Shown piece by piece: positions 42,331 to 55,702 of a DNA stretch of 64,000 nt. Within the stretch, counting starts at the first letter, position 1. Each line of letters starts with the position of its first letter. This stretch comes from Blasia pusilla. Taxonomy: Eukaryota > Marchantiophyta > Marchantiopsida > Blasiales. Position numbers and translations under genes: made by a program. The stretch lies in assembly GCA_050084515.1 (NCBI GenBank), contig CM114275.1:17236001-17300000 (forward strand). The letters are read 5' to 3'. A model generated the notes under the pieces. That model saw only the letters and a program-made list of their open reading frames with translations, was not told the DNA's origin and did no database searches.

Positions 42331-42796
42331 GGTGAGCCACCCTCCGTTTTTTTCCGCCATGGGGTTGGCGACATTGGGAGTTGGACTAGCGGAGGTGTTC
42401 CGATTGGCCGCCACATTGTGTGCTCGGGGGGGACACTCTATGTATACCTCCTACATCACCTACAACATTTTGGGGTCCGAAATCCCTAACTTATGAGAGA
42501 AATTTTTTTTTCTCCCCCTTACTTACTTTAAAATCGCAATTTTTAAAAAATTATGACCCCTATATTTTGTTAAGTAAATTTGTGTCCTCGATTTGTTTAG
42601 GGGCTTGAAAGTAAAGATAAGTACCCCTTCGCGCGGCGGTCTTGTATTATTGCACTTGATAATAGGCTATCAAAAGCTTTTAGCAATATCCAAGCCACTG
42701 CCAAACATAGTATGATATGTAAGGTGGAATTATCTGCATGTTTCCATTGAATCAATATTTAGTGCAACTTCCACTTTCCCCATTACTTTAACACCT

Positions 42797-42855
42797 ATGA
42801 CGGAGAGGAATTGAACCTCTGTATGGGCAGGATGCTCATATGGCCACGCCGTCAT
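42797..42855 (-). other. tRNA-like fold (arm-lacking remnant)
   Basis: On the minus strand a 59-base segment begins ATGACGG and ends CCGTCAT, a perfect 7-bp acceptor-like stem. Just inside the 3' strand it carries AGAGG-TTCAATT-CCTCT, a perfect T-arm-like hairpin with a TTCAATT loop. Only 28 bases lie between, too few for normal D and anticodon arms, and no good anticodon stem forms. It is best read as a truncated tRNA copy or tRNA-derived sequence. Amino-acid identity cannot be assigned. Confidence 0.3.
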
Positions 42856-42928
42856 CCCCCTAATCTATCCCCTCCCAAAACTAGCCTATCATAAACTCAG
42901 AAAATGACTTCACACTATAACATGCACA

Positions 42929-45900
42929 TCACTTGGCAAAAGACGACACGCTGCGGATGTAATCATTGATCACTCGTAAATCATTGTTATCCAATTCATA
43001 TATCCTGGATGTAAGACTTGGTTTCATGGACAAGCTCACATTTGAAATTACCATTTCAATGTGAATATATTGGCCATCACATGCATCATAAGTGAATAAG
43101 GTGTTGCTCTTACCTGTGCACCGATACCAATTGCACAATATCTGACAAACACTGCCTGTCTGTCCATCTTTTGGGACAGGTCGGTCCAAAAGATCAATAG
43201 GAGATCTACATCTATCCCATTGACTACCGTATTTTTGTTTGATGAATAGAATGCGACCTAACCAAAACTCTTTTGTAGGGACTATTCTGTTCTCATCCAA
43301 GTCCTTTTTTTCTCTCTTCTTTGACTTACTTGATCTAGTAGAAGGTCCAACTTGTGTAGTAGACTCAAACAAAATAGCTACATCACTTCCAATGTCAACA
43401 TAACAAGTTGGGCAATCTAGATTACTTGGTTCTTTTACCTTACCTGTAGTGTAATATGTTTTCTGTGACATCCGTGTTAGCCTATCTTTAGAAATGAAAG
43501 GATTGCAGGCCCAATCACTCACCAAAGTGGACTTGTAGTATATTCTGCCCTCAAATGTCACAGTAGGCACAACTTGACAAGGAGCTCCATCTGTGCACTC
43601 CAGCAGAATTGAACTGAATACATGCCTTACCTCATGTCCCAATATTTATGTCTCTATGGATGGATTGTTATCTGCATCCTCAGCCAAGTCCTCACCAATC
43701 ATTCTAAACTCAACAAAGGTTGGTGCATCACTCCCAAGCATCAAGACTATTGAAATCCCTCTGCATTGGGTTATCAATTTCTGTTTCATCAACTCTAGAC
43801 TCCTCGGATGGGCAAGGGCCTACTGGTGGTCTATGTTCAACGAAATCCTCAGAGTCATCACATGCAACTGCCTCATTTATAATAAAGAAAATCAGGCCAC
43901 GTCTCGCCTCCACATCTTGTGGATGCAACCACCATCGCTTTGACTCAGAGGGCAAAGAGGACCTAGAGACATACTCAACCTGGTCAATATTGATTTTGCT
44001 TCATCCAAACCCTCTTTAAGGGCATGAACTACCATCTCATTAGTCTGAATTAATGAATAGTCAAACAGATTAGGAGCATCTTCTCCTATACCTAACGGAT
44101 TGAGAGTTCCCCACACGTGATCTTGCTTTGGATGAGACCGGCCAATCTTTAATCCTTCTGGTCCAAATTCCAAGCCAGCCAGTCTATTCAACCCCACTGC
44201 ACTATCCAACAAAGACCCAAAATCATAGTTCCGTTCATGGCCACTCATTCCACCTACCTTGCTGAAGAAGATCTCACAACAATCAGATCCTAGGAGGTGA
44301 AATGGAACTTGCAAGTATGGAAACTTGTCACGGAAAGCACACATTAGTAATACAATAAAATGGCAAGACATGTTGATATCATGGAAAGCTTGCACTGATA
44401 TCATGTTCTTCTCAGTCACAGATCCTACACTCCCTGTCACAGAATGATCACCATGTCTTAGCCAAAGTCTCCAAAGTCGAAAGAACCACGACACTTTAGA
44501 TGCCAAAACTACACGACTTCTCAAGTCATGCTTACGTGAGAAGAAAATATCAATGTAATTACCACAAACCTCCAAGTATAGTTGGGTCCCTAGGCTTCTA
44601 TCATGGCGAACATCCATTCTCTCAAACATATCCTACAAACAAGCTTGCACTCTCTTTGAAGCAATTCGTTGAGGCCCAGCCCAATTTTGCCTATCAGTCC
44701 TATTCACATCATCCCACTTCAAGCCATGCTCGTGAATTTTGTAGTGGTTATAGACATTTGTCACATATGACAGAGATGCATGTTGATTTCCAAGGACACA
44801 AGTAGTTGAGCATCTATCTAATGGATTAATTGCTTTCTTCCCATTGTGAGGTGCATCTTGGTCTCCAAAGCCATACAGATCACCATTAGGAAGAATAGAG
44901 ACAGAATATTGCCATCCTTCCCACCCAACACTATACCTACGTGCAGTAGAGTTAACACCCCTAAAATCCTCCATCATTAGTTTTCTACGACGAGCATCCC
45001 CGTCACTGGCATGTCCTAATAACGGTCCGATATCAAGCCGACAATACTCATCCCACATTTCTTTCAGCTGCACCCACTGTTGTCTCACCCACTCTGCAGT
45101 GAACTTGTTACATGTGGCAGTAACACAGATGGCCAATTTAGGCATAGATTCATGAAGAGGATTTACAATGACAACTCTTGCATACATGCCTTTACAATAA
45201 CCCTGGAAAGTACTTACAATCTTGTGGTAGCCCTCATCACCCTCCCCACCAGTACTTCCATTCCATATGAACATTGGTGTGCCTCTTTGGGCCTACAAAA
45301 CCCAATCAGGGTATCATACTTGGCCTCCCATCTGTCAGCCATGACTCTTAATGTTAGGTTGTATTCACAAGGAAAAAATTGCTCAAAGGCTTATAATTTG
45401 TTGTATTGAATCTCGCTTATAATTTTTTGTATTGAATCTCAAACACTCACCTGGGCCTCTTCTTAATCCTTGTTTCATCCTCTGCAAATATTAAAGGGAC
45501 ATCTCCTTCAATTCCAAGAGTTTGCTTTGATGCAGACAAAATTCTGCCAACCTCCACGAATATCTCTTTGCGTAATCCAGCTCTGAAGGGTGGTAACTTG
45601 GCTCTATCTCGCTTCAATGTTTTTAGACTTGGACCACCTAAGTTCTTCTGAAAGCAGTGGGCCACTTGCCTACCACCAAATTGTAGCATTGCTTGGGCTA
45701 TGGCTTTGGTTCTCTTACCGTACCTAAAACCCTTGGCAGCCCTGGTTAGATTTCTAGCAACATCTGTCATGAAATCCCATAACCCTTCTTTGCCACCAAA
45801 TGCTCCAGTCCTATGCCCATTCACTATATTCCTAAGGAACAGTCTCAGATCCTTCCTATCTGTAGCTACTCCTAACAATTCCTCTAGCTTCCTCCGCCTA

Positions 45901-47572
45901 GTACTCAAGGCAGCTACTTTGGCAAAGATATCTTGGGATAGAAGCCATCGTTGCTTTCGAATTTGGAAGTTAAATTTGCAACGTGCTTTCGGCTCTGTCT
46001 TGGTAAGACAATCCAACCGTATCCCCCCACGGTATCTCGGCTCCTCTTGGCACTAAAGCTTCGCTTTCCCTGTGCACCCGACCACGGAAATCATCCAATC
46101 GCTTTTTCATCGACTCACATTTACTACACGTTAGGTTCATAAACCCGCCACCATTGTAAGACAACCTTTCACATTGCTTGTGTCTAAAACAACCATGAAT
46201 GGTCACTATAGACTCTAGAGTAGGATTGTAAACGTGTGCACAACAAGTTAACTCACAATCCCACAAGGCCCCTCCTCTTGATCATCAAGAAATGACCTTG
46301 ACATCCATCCGATCTCCTCTCCACTTTACCATTTCATCCCACAATTCCCAACAAAGCAAACTTAGTCCTGGATCTATTCTTCGGATCTCGACCCACCTTT
46401 CCTGAAGAGCTCCCAACGTTGGACTTATCTCCTGTAAAGAACCTCAGGATTGATCCCTGTGATGGGTGTTGATCCCTAGTATCTGCTTTCCTTGGTCTTC
46501 CTCTCTTCCCAGACCTCAATGCAATCTCTATAGAAGCCTCCTTGACCTCAGAGGCATCCAAGTGATCCCGGCTAACCATATGTTGTCTCAAATTATGATC
46601 CAAATTCAGTTTCTTTGGACACATGTCTCAGATGCAACTTTCCACTGCAGACCCTACACCTGACCTTAAATAGGTATGACATATTGGCATATTGAGGATC
46701 TGTGGGAGATGGTGTCACAAAGAACACCTCCCTATCATCCCCAACATCCTCATTCAATTGGGAGACAATCTCTAGTCCTCTAGAGATGGCCTCACCATGA
46801 TCAAAATGAGGTCTGTGAACAATATCACTAGGCTCCATCAATGATGTAGGCAATTTTCTTCTCTTACAAAAACTATCCTTGTGTTTCGGGTTAACTAGAT
46901 GCTTTGTCCTAAAGTTGCTAAAGCAATTTGCAATAGCTTTCACATTTTGGGAATTCTCTGCATTCCCATAGTTCACTCTACACTCCAAACACTTTAGGTG
47001 TCCTCTGACATCTGTTCCATCATCCCATGTCCTCACCCTCCAATTGTGGTCTTTGTATCCATTCTTCTCAACCCACTTCCCTAATCTGATGAACTCATCA
47101 TTCCAACATTTTGCAGTTGGATCTGCCATCAACATTGACTCAAAAGAGGCCCGAACAGAACCTTGGTTTGAGATATCAATTGAACCCACCGGATGTGCCT
47201 CAATTTCAGTATGGTTCTGAGACATAGGAGTTGAACCTTTCTCGCCTCGCTCTGATGAGACACGGTGGTGCAGAAGACCGAGAGGACACTTGCGTTGTCT
47301 TCCCACAAGGGCCTCAGGTGTAATTGTTGAATGACACCTACTATACCATCCAATTCCATCAGCAGAATTACCTTCTCTGCATTCCGATGCATTCTACCAG
47401 GGAGCCTGAAGTCCCAGAAATCAAAATCAAATTCCACAATTGCAGAACATTTCAGACGCACATCTGCTAGTGTCTGCCCGTCTAAGTAACCTAAGACACA
47501 AATAGGCTCATCATTCTCTCCTTCAACCCTCTTTTCAACCAATCTGATACTAGCTCTAGTACAGGTCAACAT
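42929..47572 (-). mobile_element. Large DNA transposon of unassigned superfamily (decayed transposase gene)
   Basis: Minus-strand coding regions in order: 47572-47129 ('YLDGQTLADVRLKC', ubiquitin-like flavour); 47306-46593, first C2H2-like finger ('CLECRVNYGN...KHLVNPKHKDSF') and the start of a second ('VRCRVCSGKLHL'); 46624-46334, finger completion, AT-hook GRPRK (46501-46487) and PIP-box-like QGSILRFF (46459-46436); 46266-45970; 46016-45447 with 'IFAEDETRIKK'; 45274-43892 with 'LGHASDGDARRRK' and 'LLGSDCCEIFFSKVGGMSG'; and 43955-42929. The two Asp motifs and the Glu in 'CCEIFFS' are candidates for a DDE catalytic triad. A GT-AG intron fits 45457-45403 or nearby ('CCCAG|GTGAGTG' to 'GACAG|ATGGGAGG'). 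Breaks include an in-frame TAG at 44633-44635, a frameshift near a C6 run at 46023-46028, and others. I see no terminal inverted repeats. The transposase role is inferred. Confidence 0.6.
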
Positions 47573-47861
47573 TGGAAACTATGGGGATACACACAGGAAC
47601 CTATTATACAAACCACAACAGAGAATACAACACCACATATCAGATCCAAAGCAATTCTTTGCGAGAGGTTATAGCATTTTGGACGCCATAGGAGTATACA
47701 AATTGATGTCACCTCCTTAATTTAAGATATTGCGTTTAAAGCCACCACGGGGCAAACATTTTGTTCTAAATCCTTAATCCTAAATCGCAAAATCTAGTGG
47801 CCAAACTTGCTAAATCAATTGACGTTAAAGTCTCTCTTGCATCTATTACACGAATATAGGT

Positions 47862-48584
47862 TTAATCCCGAGTAGGTACAGACTGGCCCTCTGGAATTAT
47901 ATGGTGACGGCAATACACAAGTCGCCACTCACCAAAATTCCACCTGCCATTAACATCACAATCTTTATGCAGGTGTCTCTTGCCTCTTGGGGTTTGATCA
48001 TAACACCAAGCACGGGGGCATCTACGACACTGCACTAAGTCATATATACCTGCCTGATATATCTTGCACGCATCACAATAGTGACGCGAGCATATGAGTG
48101 CATCGGGGAGCAACAAGAGGGCTTTGCATTGTGTGAGCCTCGAGGTGAGCTTTAGAGTCCTCCGACAAGCAAGCTGGTCTTCACACATCCCGGGTGATAA
48201 AAGGAATAACAATCCGGGTGAGCACACTTGATGAGTCGTGTCTCAAACTCAGTATGCCCAACAACACGACCAACCAGCCCACAAGAGAAACAAATGGCTC
48301 TATCATCAACACATAGGGCACATACCCAAGGTCCACTCAATCGTGATTTCAGGTAGCACAACAGGGATGCACGTCTTACCCTTGCCACTATCTGGGTTGG
48401 TAGGCATGCCACCTCCAATCCAATGAAAATGGTGACCACAAGCACCATCACAAAATATAACATCACCTCCCTCATCACAAGAAAAGCAGCAAGGGGGATC
48501 CATCCGGTGATGCTCAGCATATGAGTACTGATCTAATAGGGGAACATTCGCCATTGTGTATGTGTGTACGCAATTCTTACCCAC
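47862..48584 (-). pseudogene. EDM2-type PHD-finger cassette (broken)
   Basis: Three overlapping minus-strand frames together show a chain of cysteine/histidine clusters in the order seen in plant EDM2-like proteins. First comes a PHD finger ('CCFSCDEGGDVIFCDGACG', 'HHFH', 'WVCALC'). Next is an extended second finger ('AICFSCGLVG', 'CAHPDCYSFYHPGC'), and then a third ('ICSRHYCDACKIYQ', 'LVQCRRCPRAWC'), ending with 'CRHHIIPEG'. EDM2 is a nuclear protein that binds histone marks at intronic heterochromatin and controls polyadenylation of transposon-containing genes in Arabidopsis. The segment changes frame near 48410 and again near 48170-48200, so it is either a pseudogene fragment or has two tiny introns. 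It lies upstream of, and on the same strand as, the DNA transposon at 42929-47572. Confidence 0.65.
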
Positions 48585-49185
48585 AGCAGAGAAAAGTCAC
48601 CCACGATGACTCTCTATGATGCGCAAAAAGGACCAGCAATCCACTAGTTGTCAAATCCAATGGCCTCCAATAGGGTAGTCACTTCCCTATGGTCTCCTTC
48701 AATACAACTCGCACAAATAGAACGCCAAAGATGTGCAATCAGATTTATGCTGACAAGTTTTGGTAACACCAAAAATTTTCAACACATTCACTAGCCTATA
48801 TGCACAAACCCGGTTTAGTAACACACCAGAATTGTTCACCACATTCAGAGCCTACTTGATCACATAAGGCAATACTTAATGATTACAGTCTCTCCTGAAA
48901 CTCCGACGACAGCAGGGAGACTCAGAGATTGTGGGTGGTGACCATATACTGCGAAGCTTCTAGAATCAACTAGGAAGCTCTGTACAATACTATCTACCTT
49001 ACCTAATTGGGATCCCCAAGACACGTTCGTTACCACAAAATTTTATAAGTCAAGTGTGAAGGTCATGTGCTGAACTCAAAGTAGGTGGAGTTGGAGGTTA
49101 TGAAAATGAAGCTTCGATCCTCTGCACAAAAGAATGTGGTATTGAAGAGGGTAGTGATGACGTTGGAGGAAAGAGTCATTTGTCT
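48585..49185. other. Spacer between PHD cassette and gypsy copy 2
   Basis: No coding sequence or repeat recognised in these 600 bases. They contain the breakpoint at which gypsy copy 2 begins (about 49186). Confidence 0.5.
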
Positions 49186-51066
49186 ACATCTTGCTAGTCC
49201 TAATGTAACCCTTTTCCAAGAGCTCACTTAACTGCTTTTTCAACTCAAGAAGTTCGTCCTGATTCAACCTATATGGTGCTTTTGAAGGCGGTTGGGAACT
49301 GGGTATGATCTCTATCTTATGATCAACGGCTCTATGCGGCGGCAATTCAGTCGGAAGCTCATTTGTCAAGACATCCTCAAACTCCTTGACCACTTCCTGG
49401 AGTGGTTCAGGGATTCCCCTCGAAGCAGTGTCTTGATCTCTGCGTATACTGCTTGTAGCCTCCTCCACTTGTCTCATCAAGCAGAGAAATCCATCCTCCA
49501 ACTCAATCATGATCCTCCTTGTGATCGAGTTCACTAACTCCTTTTTCGCTGGAACCTCATGGACCAACCGCACATGTAACCATTTGCCTTTTAGCAAGAC
49601 GCTCAACCTCAAGGGTCTACGTCTTAACTCCACCTCATACGCATCTAGGAATGTATTCCCCAAGACTCCGTCAATGCCATCCATTTCGCACACAATGAAA
49701 TTCTCCTTCAACTCGAATACCCTGCATCCTACTGTCAAACCCAAGATCAAATCAGAAGTCCGATGAGACTTGCCTCCTGCAAATCCTACTCGAATGGGCT
49801 CATCCGCCTTAGAGGTAGACAGCCCCAGTTCCTTCACGATTCTCGGGCTTAGGAAGGAGTGCGAAGCACATGTATCCATGAGCAAAAACACATCGCGATC
49901 AACAATCTTGGATCTTAGGTACACTAAATTGTGCGTCCTCTTGGTGACTTGAAGGGACGTCTCGAGATTGCCCGCCAACAGATGCTTAGCAGCAAACGCA
50001 ATCATACTCCCATTACTAACCTTCGGTTTCGAACACACTTTCGCCAGGTGCCCCGGTTCGCCACAGTTGTAGCATACGACCTTGCCGTTCCCTGACTTCG
50101 AGTGTTGTCCTCCTCTTGGTTTCGCATGAAATTCCACTCGTTTTGCTGCCGTGGCAGACGACTCTCCTGGTTCGTGTTGCCCCCACTCCAGCCTCTTTTG
50201 AACGCCTCCTTATTTTTCGACTTCTTCAAAAAAACTTTTTGCTCGAAGGGTTTCTGGGTTTGGACCTCATCGTCCCCAATCCACTCCGCTAGCCTCAGAA
50301 GATCCGCGCAAGTCTCTGGCAACGTCGACATTCGGTAAAGGGCCTTTTCAGCGCTCGGCTTGAGTCCACTAATGAAGATAGCCTTCTTCGCGTGCTCATC
50401 CATCTTTGGACTAGAAGTCAGTTTCGCACTAAACTCCCTCACATACGTGCTTAAGGAACCACTCTGCCGCATCCGAACGTATTCCACCGTGTCGCGCAAT
50501 CCTTGGTACTCCGGAGTGAACCAATCCCCAATCAACTGCTTGAACTCCTCCCAACTCAGAGGTGACTCGCCGCCCAAATATTCCTCTCATTGAGCTGTCC
50601 ACCATTGTAGAGCATGATTCTTCAGGAAAGTAACGGCTACCGTCACCTTGTCTCGCTTTCACCGCCCTCTGCGCCTCAAGAAAGCCAGATTCAGTAAGGA
50701 AATCCTTCACTCTCATGAACGCCCCACTCCAATGAATGGCGTAAGGTGTTTGTCTTGCAGAGCTTTTGCCCGCACGGGGTTCGAGTGGCCTCTAACTCGC
50801 AATCCGCTTGCTTTTCTTTGGGACATCTGCTCCACCAACACCTTTAACAAGTCCAACGCCTGGCTCGACTCGGTCCGTTTCCCCTAGTTTGGGCCCACGC
50901 CCCGCTTGGAAGGATTCGCCTCGAACGCCCCTCCACGATCGGCGTTCAGCTCTTCGGGAGTCTCCGTCTCCTCCATAGCTTCACGGTCCGGCATTGGTTC
51001 CTCTCTTGGTTCACGTCGCCTGATTCGGCGCTTCTTGGGTTGTTCTCCCTCGATCGCCATTTCCAA
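49186..51066 (-). mobile_element. Ty3/gypsy copy 2, gag to start of reverse transcriptase (truncated)
   Basis: Minus-strand copy of the same family as 1-3989. Gag lies at 51060-50002 with several shifts (near 50640-50720 and 50870). The zinc knuckle 'CYNCGEPGHLAKVC' is near 50070, the protease-like 'LLMDTCASHSFLS' near 49870, and 'VLGNTFLDAYEVELR' in the spacer. The conserved region before reverse transcriptase ('IIPSSQPPSKAPYRLN', 'QLSELLEKGYIRTSK') ends at about 49186, where unrelated sequence begins. Protease and pre-RT are one open frame of 317 codons (50137-49184), better preserved than copy 1. RT, RNase H, integrase and the 3' LTR are missing. Confidence 0.92.
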
Positions 51067-51198
51067 GCCAACTCACTCAGATCTCCTCCTCGTTTCTTGC
51101 GTCCCTCCTCGAGCGTCTGAGTCTAGCTGCTACCTTTGAGTTTCCCCAAGCGTCCGGTTGATCCCACGACCCCAAGTTCTCGCTCACCAAGGATTAGC

Positions 51199-51210
51199 TC
51201 TGATACCACT
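51199..51210 (-). promoter_or_regulatory. Primer-binding site of gypsy copy 2
   Basis: Minus strand TGGTATCAGAGC, the exact initiator-Met tRNA complement commonly used by plant Ty3/gypsy elements, directly inside the LTR. Confidence 0.88.
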
Positions 51211-52214
51211 TGTCGCTTCCCTACTCTCCTTGAACGTCAATCTTTAGTGTTGCGGAAGTGTACGTTCATTAGGTCACGAACTCATCGCCGATCTGCATCC
51301 AAACACACACTCTCGTTAGTCGGGTCTGGGTCAACCAGCGTTCCAACCCACTGAGTCCTCAACTCGGTGTCTCATCAAGCTCAACCTTCCTTAGTTCCTA
51401 GTTTCCAAAACATGGCAAGTCCTTCAAGACTTGGAACAAACTTCCTCGTTAGTCCAGGGATCCGAAACGGCACTTGCGCGCCTAACGATCCCAAATGTTT
51501 AACGGTCCTTGGGTGAGTTCCAAACCGAGACCCAAGTAATTGAGTCACGGGGTGAAATCCAAGAGGGATATCTAAAATCGCCGCAATGGACTTGGTGCAG
51601 GTTTTCCAACCCAACCTCCAAACTCGCATTCCGTTCCATGCCCTTGAGCCGCCCCGCGGCGCCCAAAGTGGGGGTTTGGGTTCCAAGCACTCTTGGAGAC
51701 CTTCCCCCTTACTTGTACTTATGGGGTTCTCCAATAACCCCTCCCCTTTGGAAAAAGAGGGTCGGGCCCTTCGTTGTGGCCCTCAACCCGACTCCACTTA
51801 CAGTCGTTTCCGGGTTTTTTCTCATCCTCTGCTTATGTGTTTGCAGCAATCTTTGGTGGGTTTGGACCGGCTCTCCATAAGCTTTCCAACGCACTCTTAT
51901 TTGATCCAAACGCATCTTGGCGCTAAAAGTTATGGCCATAAATACACTCGGAAACTCTCAAACGCTAGTGGCGTTCCAAATCCGGATCTTTCCTTTGGCA
52001 ACCCACTTCCTAGACTCGACTTCTTTCAAGTCTCATTCCGCGTTTGGTCCAGGTTTCTCGATCGCGACCATAACATCTGAAACGCGACTCTTCGCTCGTG
52101 TCTCGTCTCTTGTCTCCTCTTTGAGACTACTCCAACGCGCAAACCATCTTAGCGTGAGCCCGCTTATGTTCCAATGTTCCGCTTGGCACTTGTTTGGTCA
52201 TGAGGATCGCGACA
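51211..52214 (-). repeat. 5' LTR of gypsy copy 2
   Basis: A 1004-bp LTR with perfect terminal inverted repeat TGTCG...CGACA, collinear with 3000-3989. Its outer edge abuts LINE sequence ('CTAGCTCATAAAATGGATG'), showing that the element inserted into a LINE copy. Confidence 0.92.
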
Positions 52215-52410
52215 AGACTAGCTCATAAAATGGATGTGGAGAATTTCTATTCTTTAGTACATCTAGTGCCTTATGATTTCGGTTGTTATATTAGAGATAT
52301 AACTATTCATTGCTCAAAAGCTCTAGGCATTAGCTAGGAGAAGGCCTTTAGGGTCTTTTTTCGAGTCACTGTAAAGTGTTTTTTAGCCTTTTGACCCTTT
52401 GGGTCCAACG
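52215..52410 (+). mobile_element. LINE 3' end remnant
   Basis: Starts at 'AGACTAGCTCATAAAATGGATGTGGAG' and continues through the ORF2 C-terminus and 3' UTR ('TTTTTAGCCTTTTGACCCTTTGGGTCC') before breaking off near 52410. The remainder of this LINE, which should lie beyond the gypsy insertion, is not present. Confidence 0.82.
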
Positions 52411-52579
52411 AACACAAGCATATGGAGAGAGTTTCTTGAGAGCTGACCGTCTCAAGAAATCCATTTGATAAAAAAATATTATGAGCTCTACGGTACCTTA
52501 CCCTTGTCCATACAAGTGAACAAGTGAACTTCAAAACTTGAAAAGTTGAAGAATTTTTCAATGGTTACCATCCGCTACA

Positions 52580-52670
52580 AGTCATCACTTGATAGAACAA
52601 AGTTAACTTGAGACCAAAGTCAGCTCTAAACTTGATAGAACAAAGTTAACTTGAGACCAAAGCAATACCA
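52580..52670. repeat. Two-copy tandem repeat
   Basis: 'CTTGATAGAACAAAGTTAAC' followed by 'TTGAGACCAAAG' occurs twice in direct succession with a period of about 43 bases, next to the AG microsatellite. Confidence 0.9.
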
Positions 52671-52680
52671 AGCTCTAAAC

Positions 52681-54130
<1,450 letters not shown>

Positions 54131-54131
54131 T

Positions 54132-54268
<137 letters not shown>

Positions 54269-55074
54269 AACTCGGTTTCTCCTGACTATGAATACCGGCA
54301 GAGAGAGGCAAGATGAGCCCTACAACAATTCAAGCACATGACCTCTAGAGACCCGCGTTCCCCCCACTCGTCCACTAATGGGAGAATTTCAGTTTTGCCA
54401 TGTGAGTGTGAGAGGAATTGGAGAATCGAGCTGATGGAAGAGCGATGACACATGAAGAGGTTACTGAAAGGATCGCCAATCGAAGCACCGGCGAGAAAGC
54501 TCTATAGGAGTGGAATTCCTCAATTCAAAACAAAACAACATGCGTGATCGTCATCTCATCCCAGATGCTTTGAAAGTCAATCCATGGTCATCGTCAAAAT
54601 CAATCCATTCTCATCGTCAAAGTGCTCGAGGAACGTGCTTCACTTCATCAGCTCCTCAAATGCACATTTACTACGGCTGAAGTAGACGATTTCTTATCTT
54701 ACCTAGCGTCACCTTGATGTCACCTCGAGTGGTTGTAAGAAAAAGTAATTTTGTTGTGAAAGGTAAGTAGCCCCCACTCCTAGAGAGCCAAATGTCTCAC
54801 TACTATCCACGAGAAGCGAGACTTAGAGTCTTCTATACTATCCACGAAAAACTAGAATTAGAGTCTTCTATTTCTGGAGGGACTTATAAATAAAACAAGC
54901 TTCACTTCTCATAGAAAAAGAATTACTTTTTACCAACCACCCATATTTCGTTAGTAATATAGATGGGGCCCCTCGTTGGTGATACATCGGTAGCTGGAAA
55001 GAGGTCCGAAGGGTTGATTGAAACGCCACTCCCGTCCCTCCAACACCAGAGCAATGTGCCAAATGCCCCTACAC

Positions 55075-55690
55075 TGTAGACTTGATTTATTCGTGGATAT
55101 ATCTCGATCTACAAGGAGTAGTTGGATCAAATCCCGGAGCCATGCGCAAGGATGTCAGTTGGGACTGTCAGAGGAAAACCAGTCAAGGTGACGGCGCAAA
55201 TAGCGAATATCTTTGCGAATCCCCAACAGTGCAGCGAGTGTAAGTTGTGATGGGAAGTTAAATAGTTGGGCGCGAGGTGTGGTTGATAGGATCTACGTTC
55301 AATGTACAGGAGAAGAATTGCACACGGATTGTGACTCGGAACTACATGTAGCAGCAAGATCGAACAACTAGATCAGACTGTAGACTCGATCTATTCGTGG
55401 TTATATCTCGATCTATAAGCGGTTGGTTCAGATTCCGGAGCCGTGCGCAGGGCTGTCAGTTGTGACTTGGAGGAAAACTAGTCAAGATGACGGCGCAAAT
55501 AGCGAATGACTTTGCGAATCCCCAACAGTGCAGCGAGTATAAGTTGTGATGGGAATTTGGATGGAGGCAAGAGTCCGGGGGGGTGGGGGTGCAAGTGCAG
55601 TTGATAGGATCAATGTTCTACGTACAGGAGAAGAATTGCACATGGATTGTGACTCGGAACTACATTTAGCAGCAAGATCGAACAACTAGA
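55075..55690. repeat. Tandem duplication of about 300 bp upstream of the WD40 gene
   Basis: Bases 55075-55371 and 55379-55690 are direct copies (starts 'TGTAGACT', ends 'CGAACAACTAG') with a period of about 304 bases. They differ by scattered substitutions and a G-rich insertion near 55575 in the second copy. The second copy ends 13 bases before the first ATG of the open frame at 55703, so the duplicated unit is probably promoter or 5' UTR. Confidence 0.9.
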
Positions 55691-55702
55691 GTCCACCCTA
55701 GG

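Noticed and set aside
42797-42855. Functional tRNA gene
   Set aside because: The acceptor and T arms pair well, but length and missing inner arms exclude a normal tRNA.
45700-46056. 118-codon plus-strand open frame
   Set aside because: Antisense shadow of the transposase segment 46016-45447, which has clear motifs on the minus strand.
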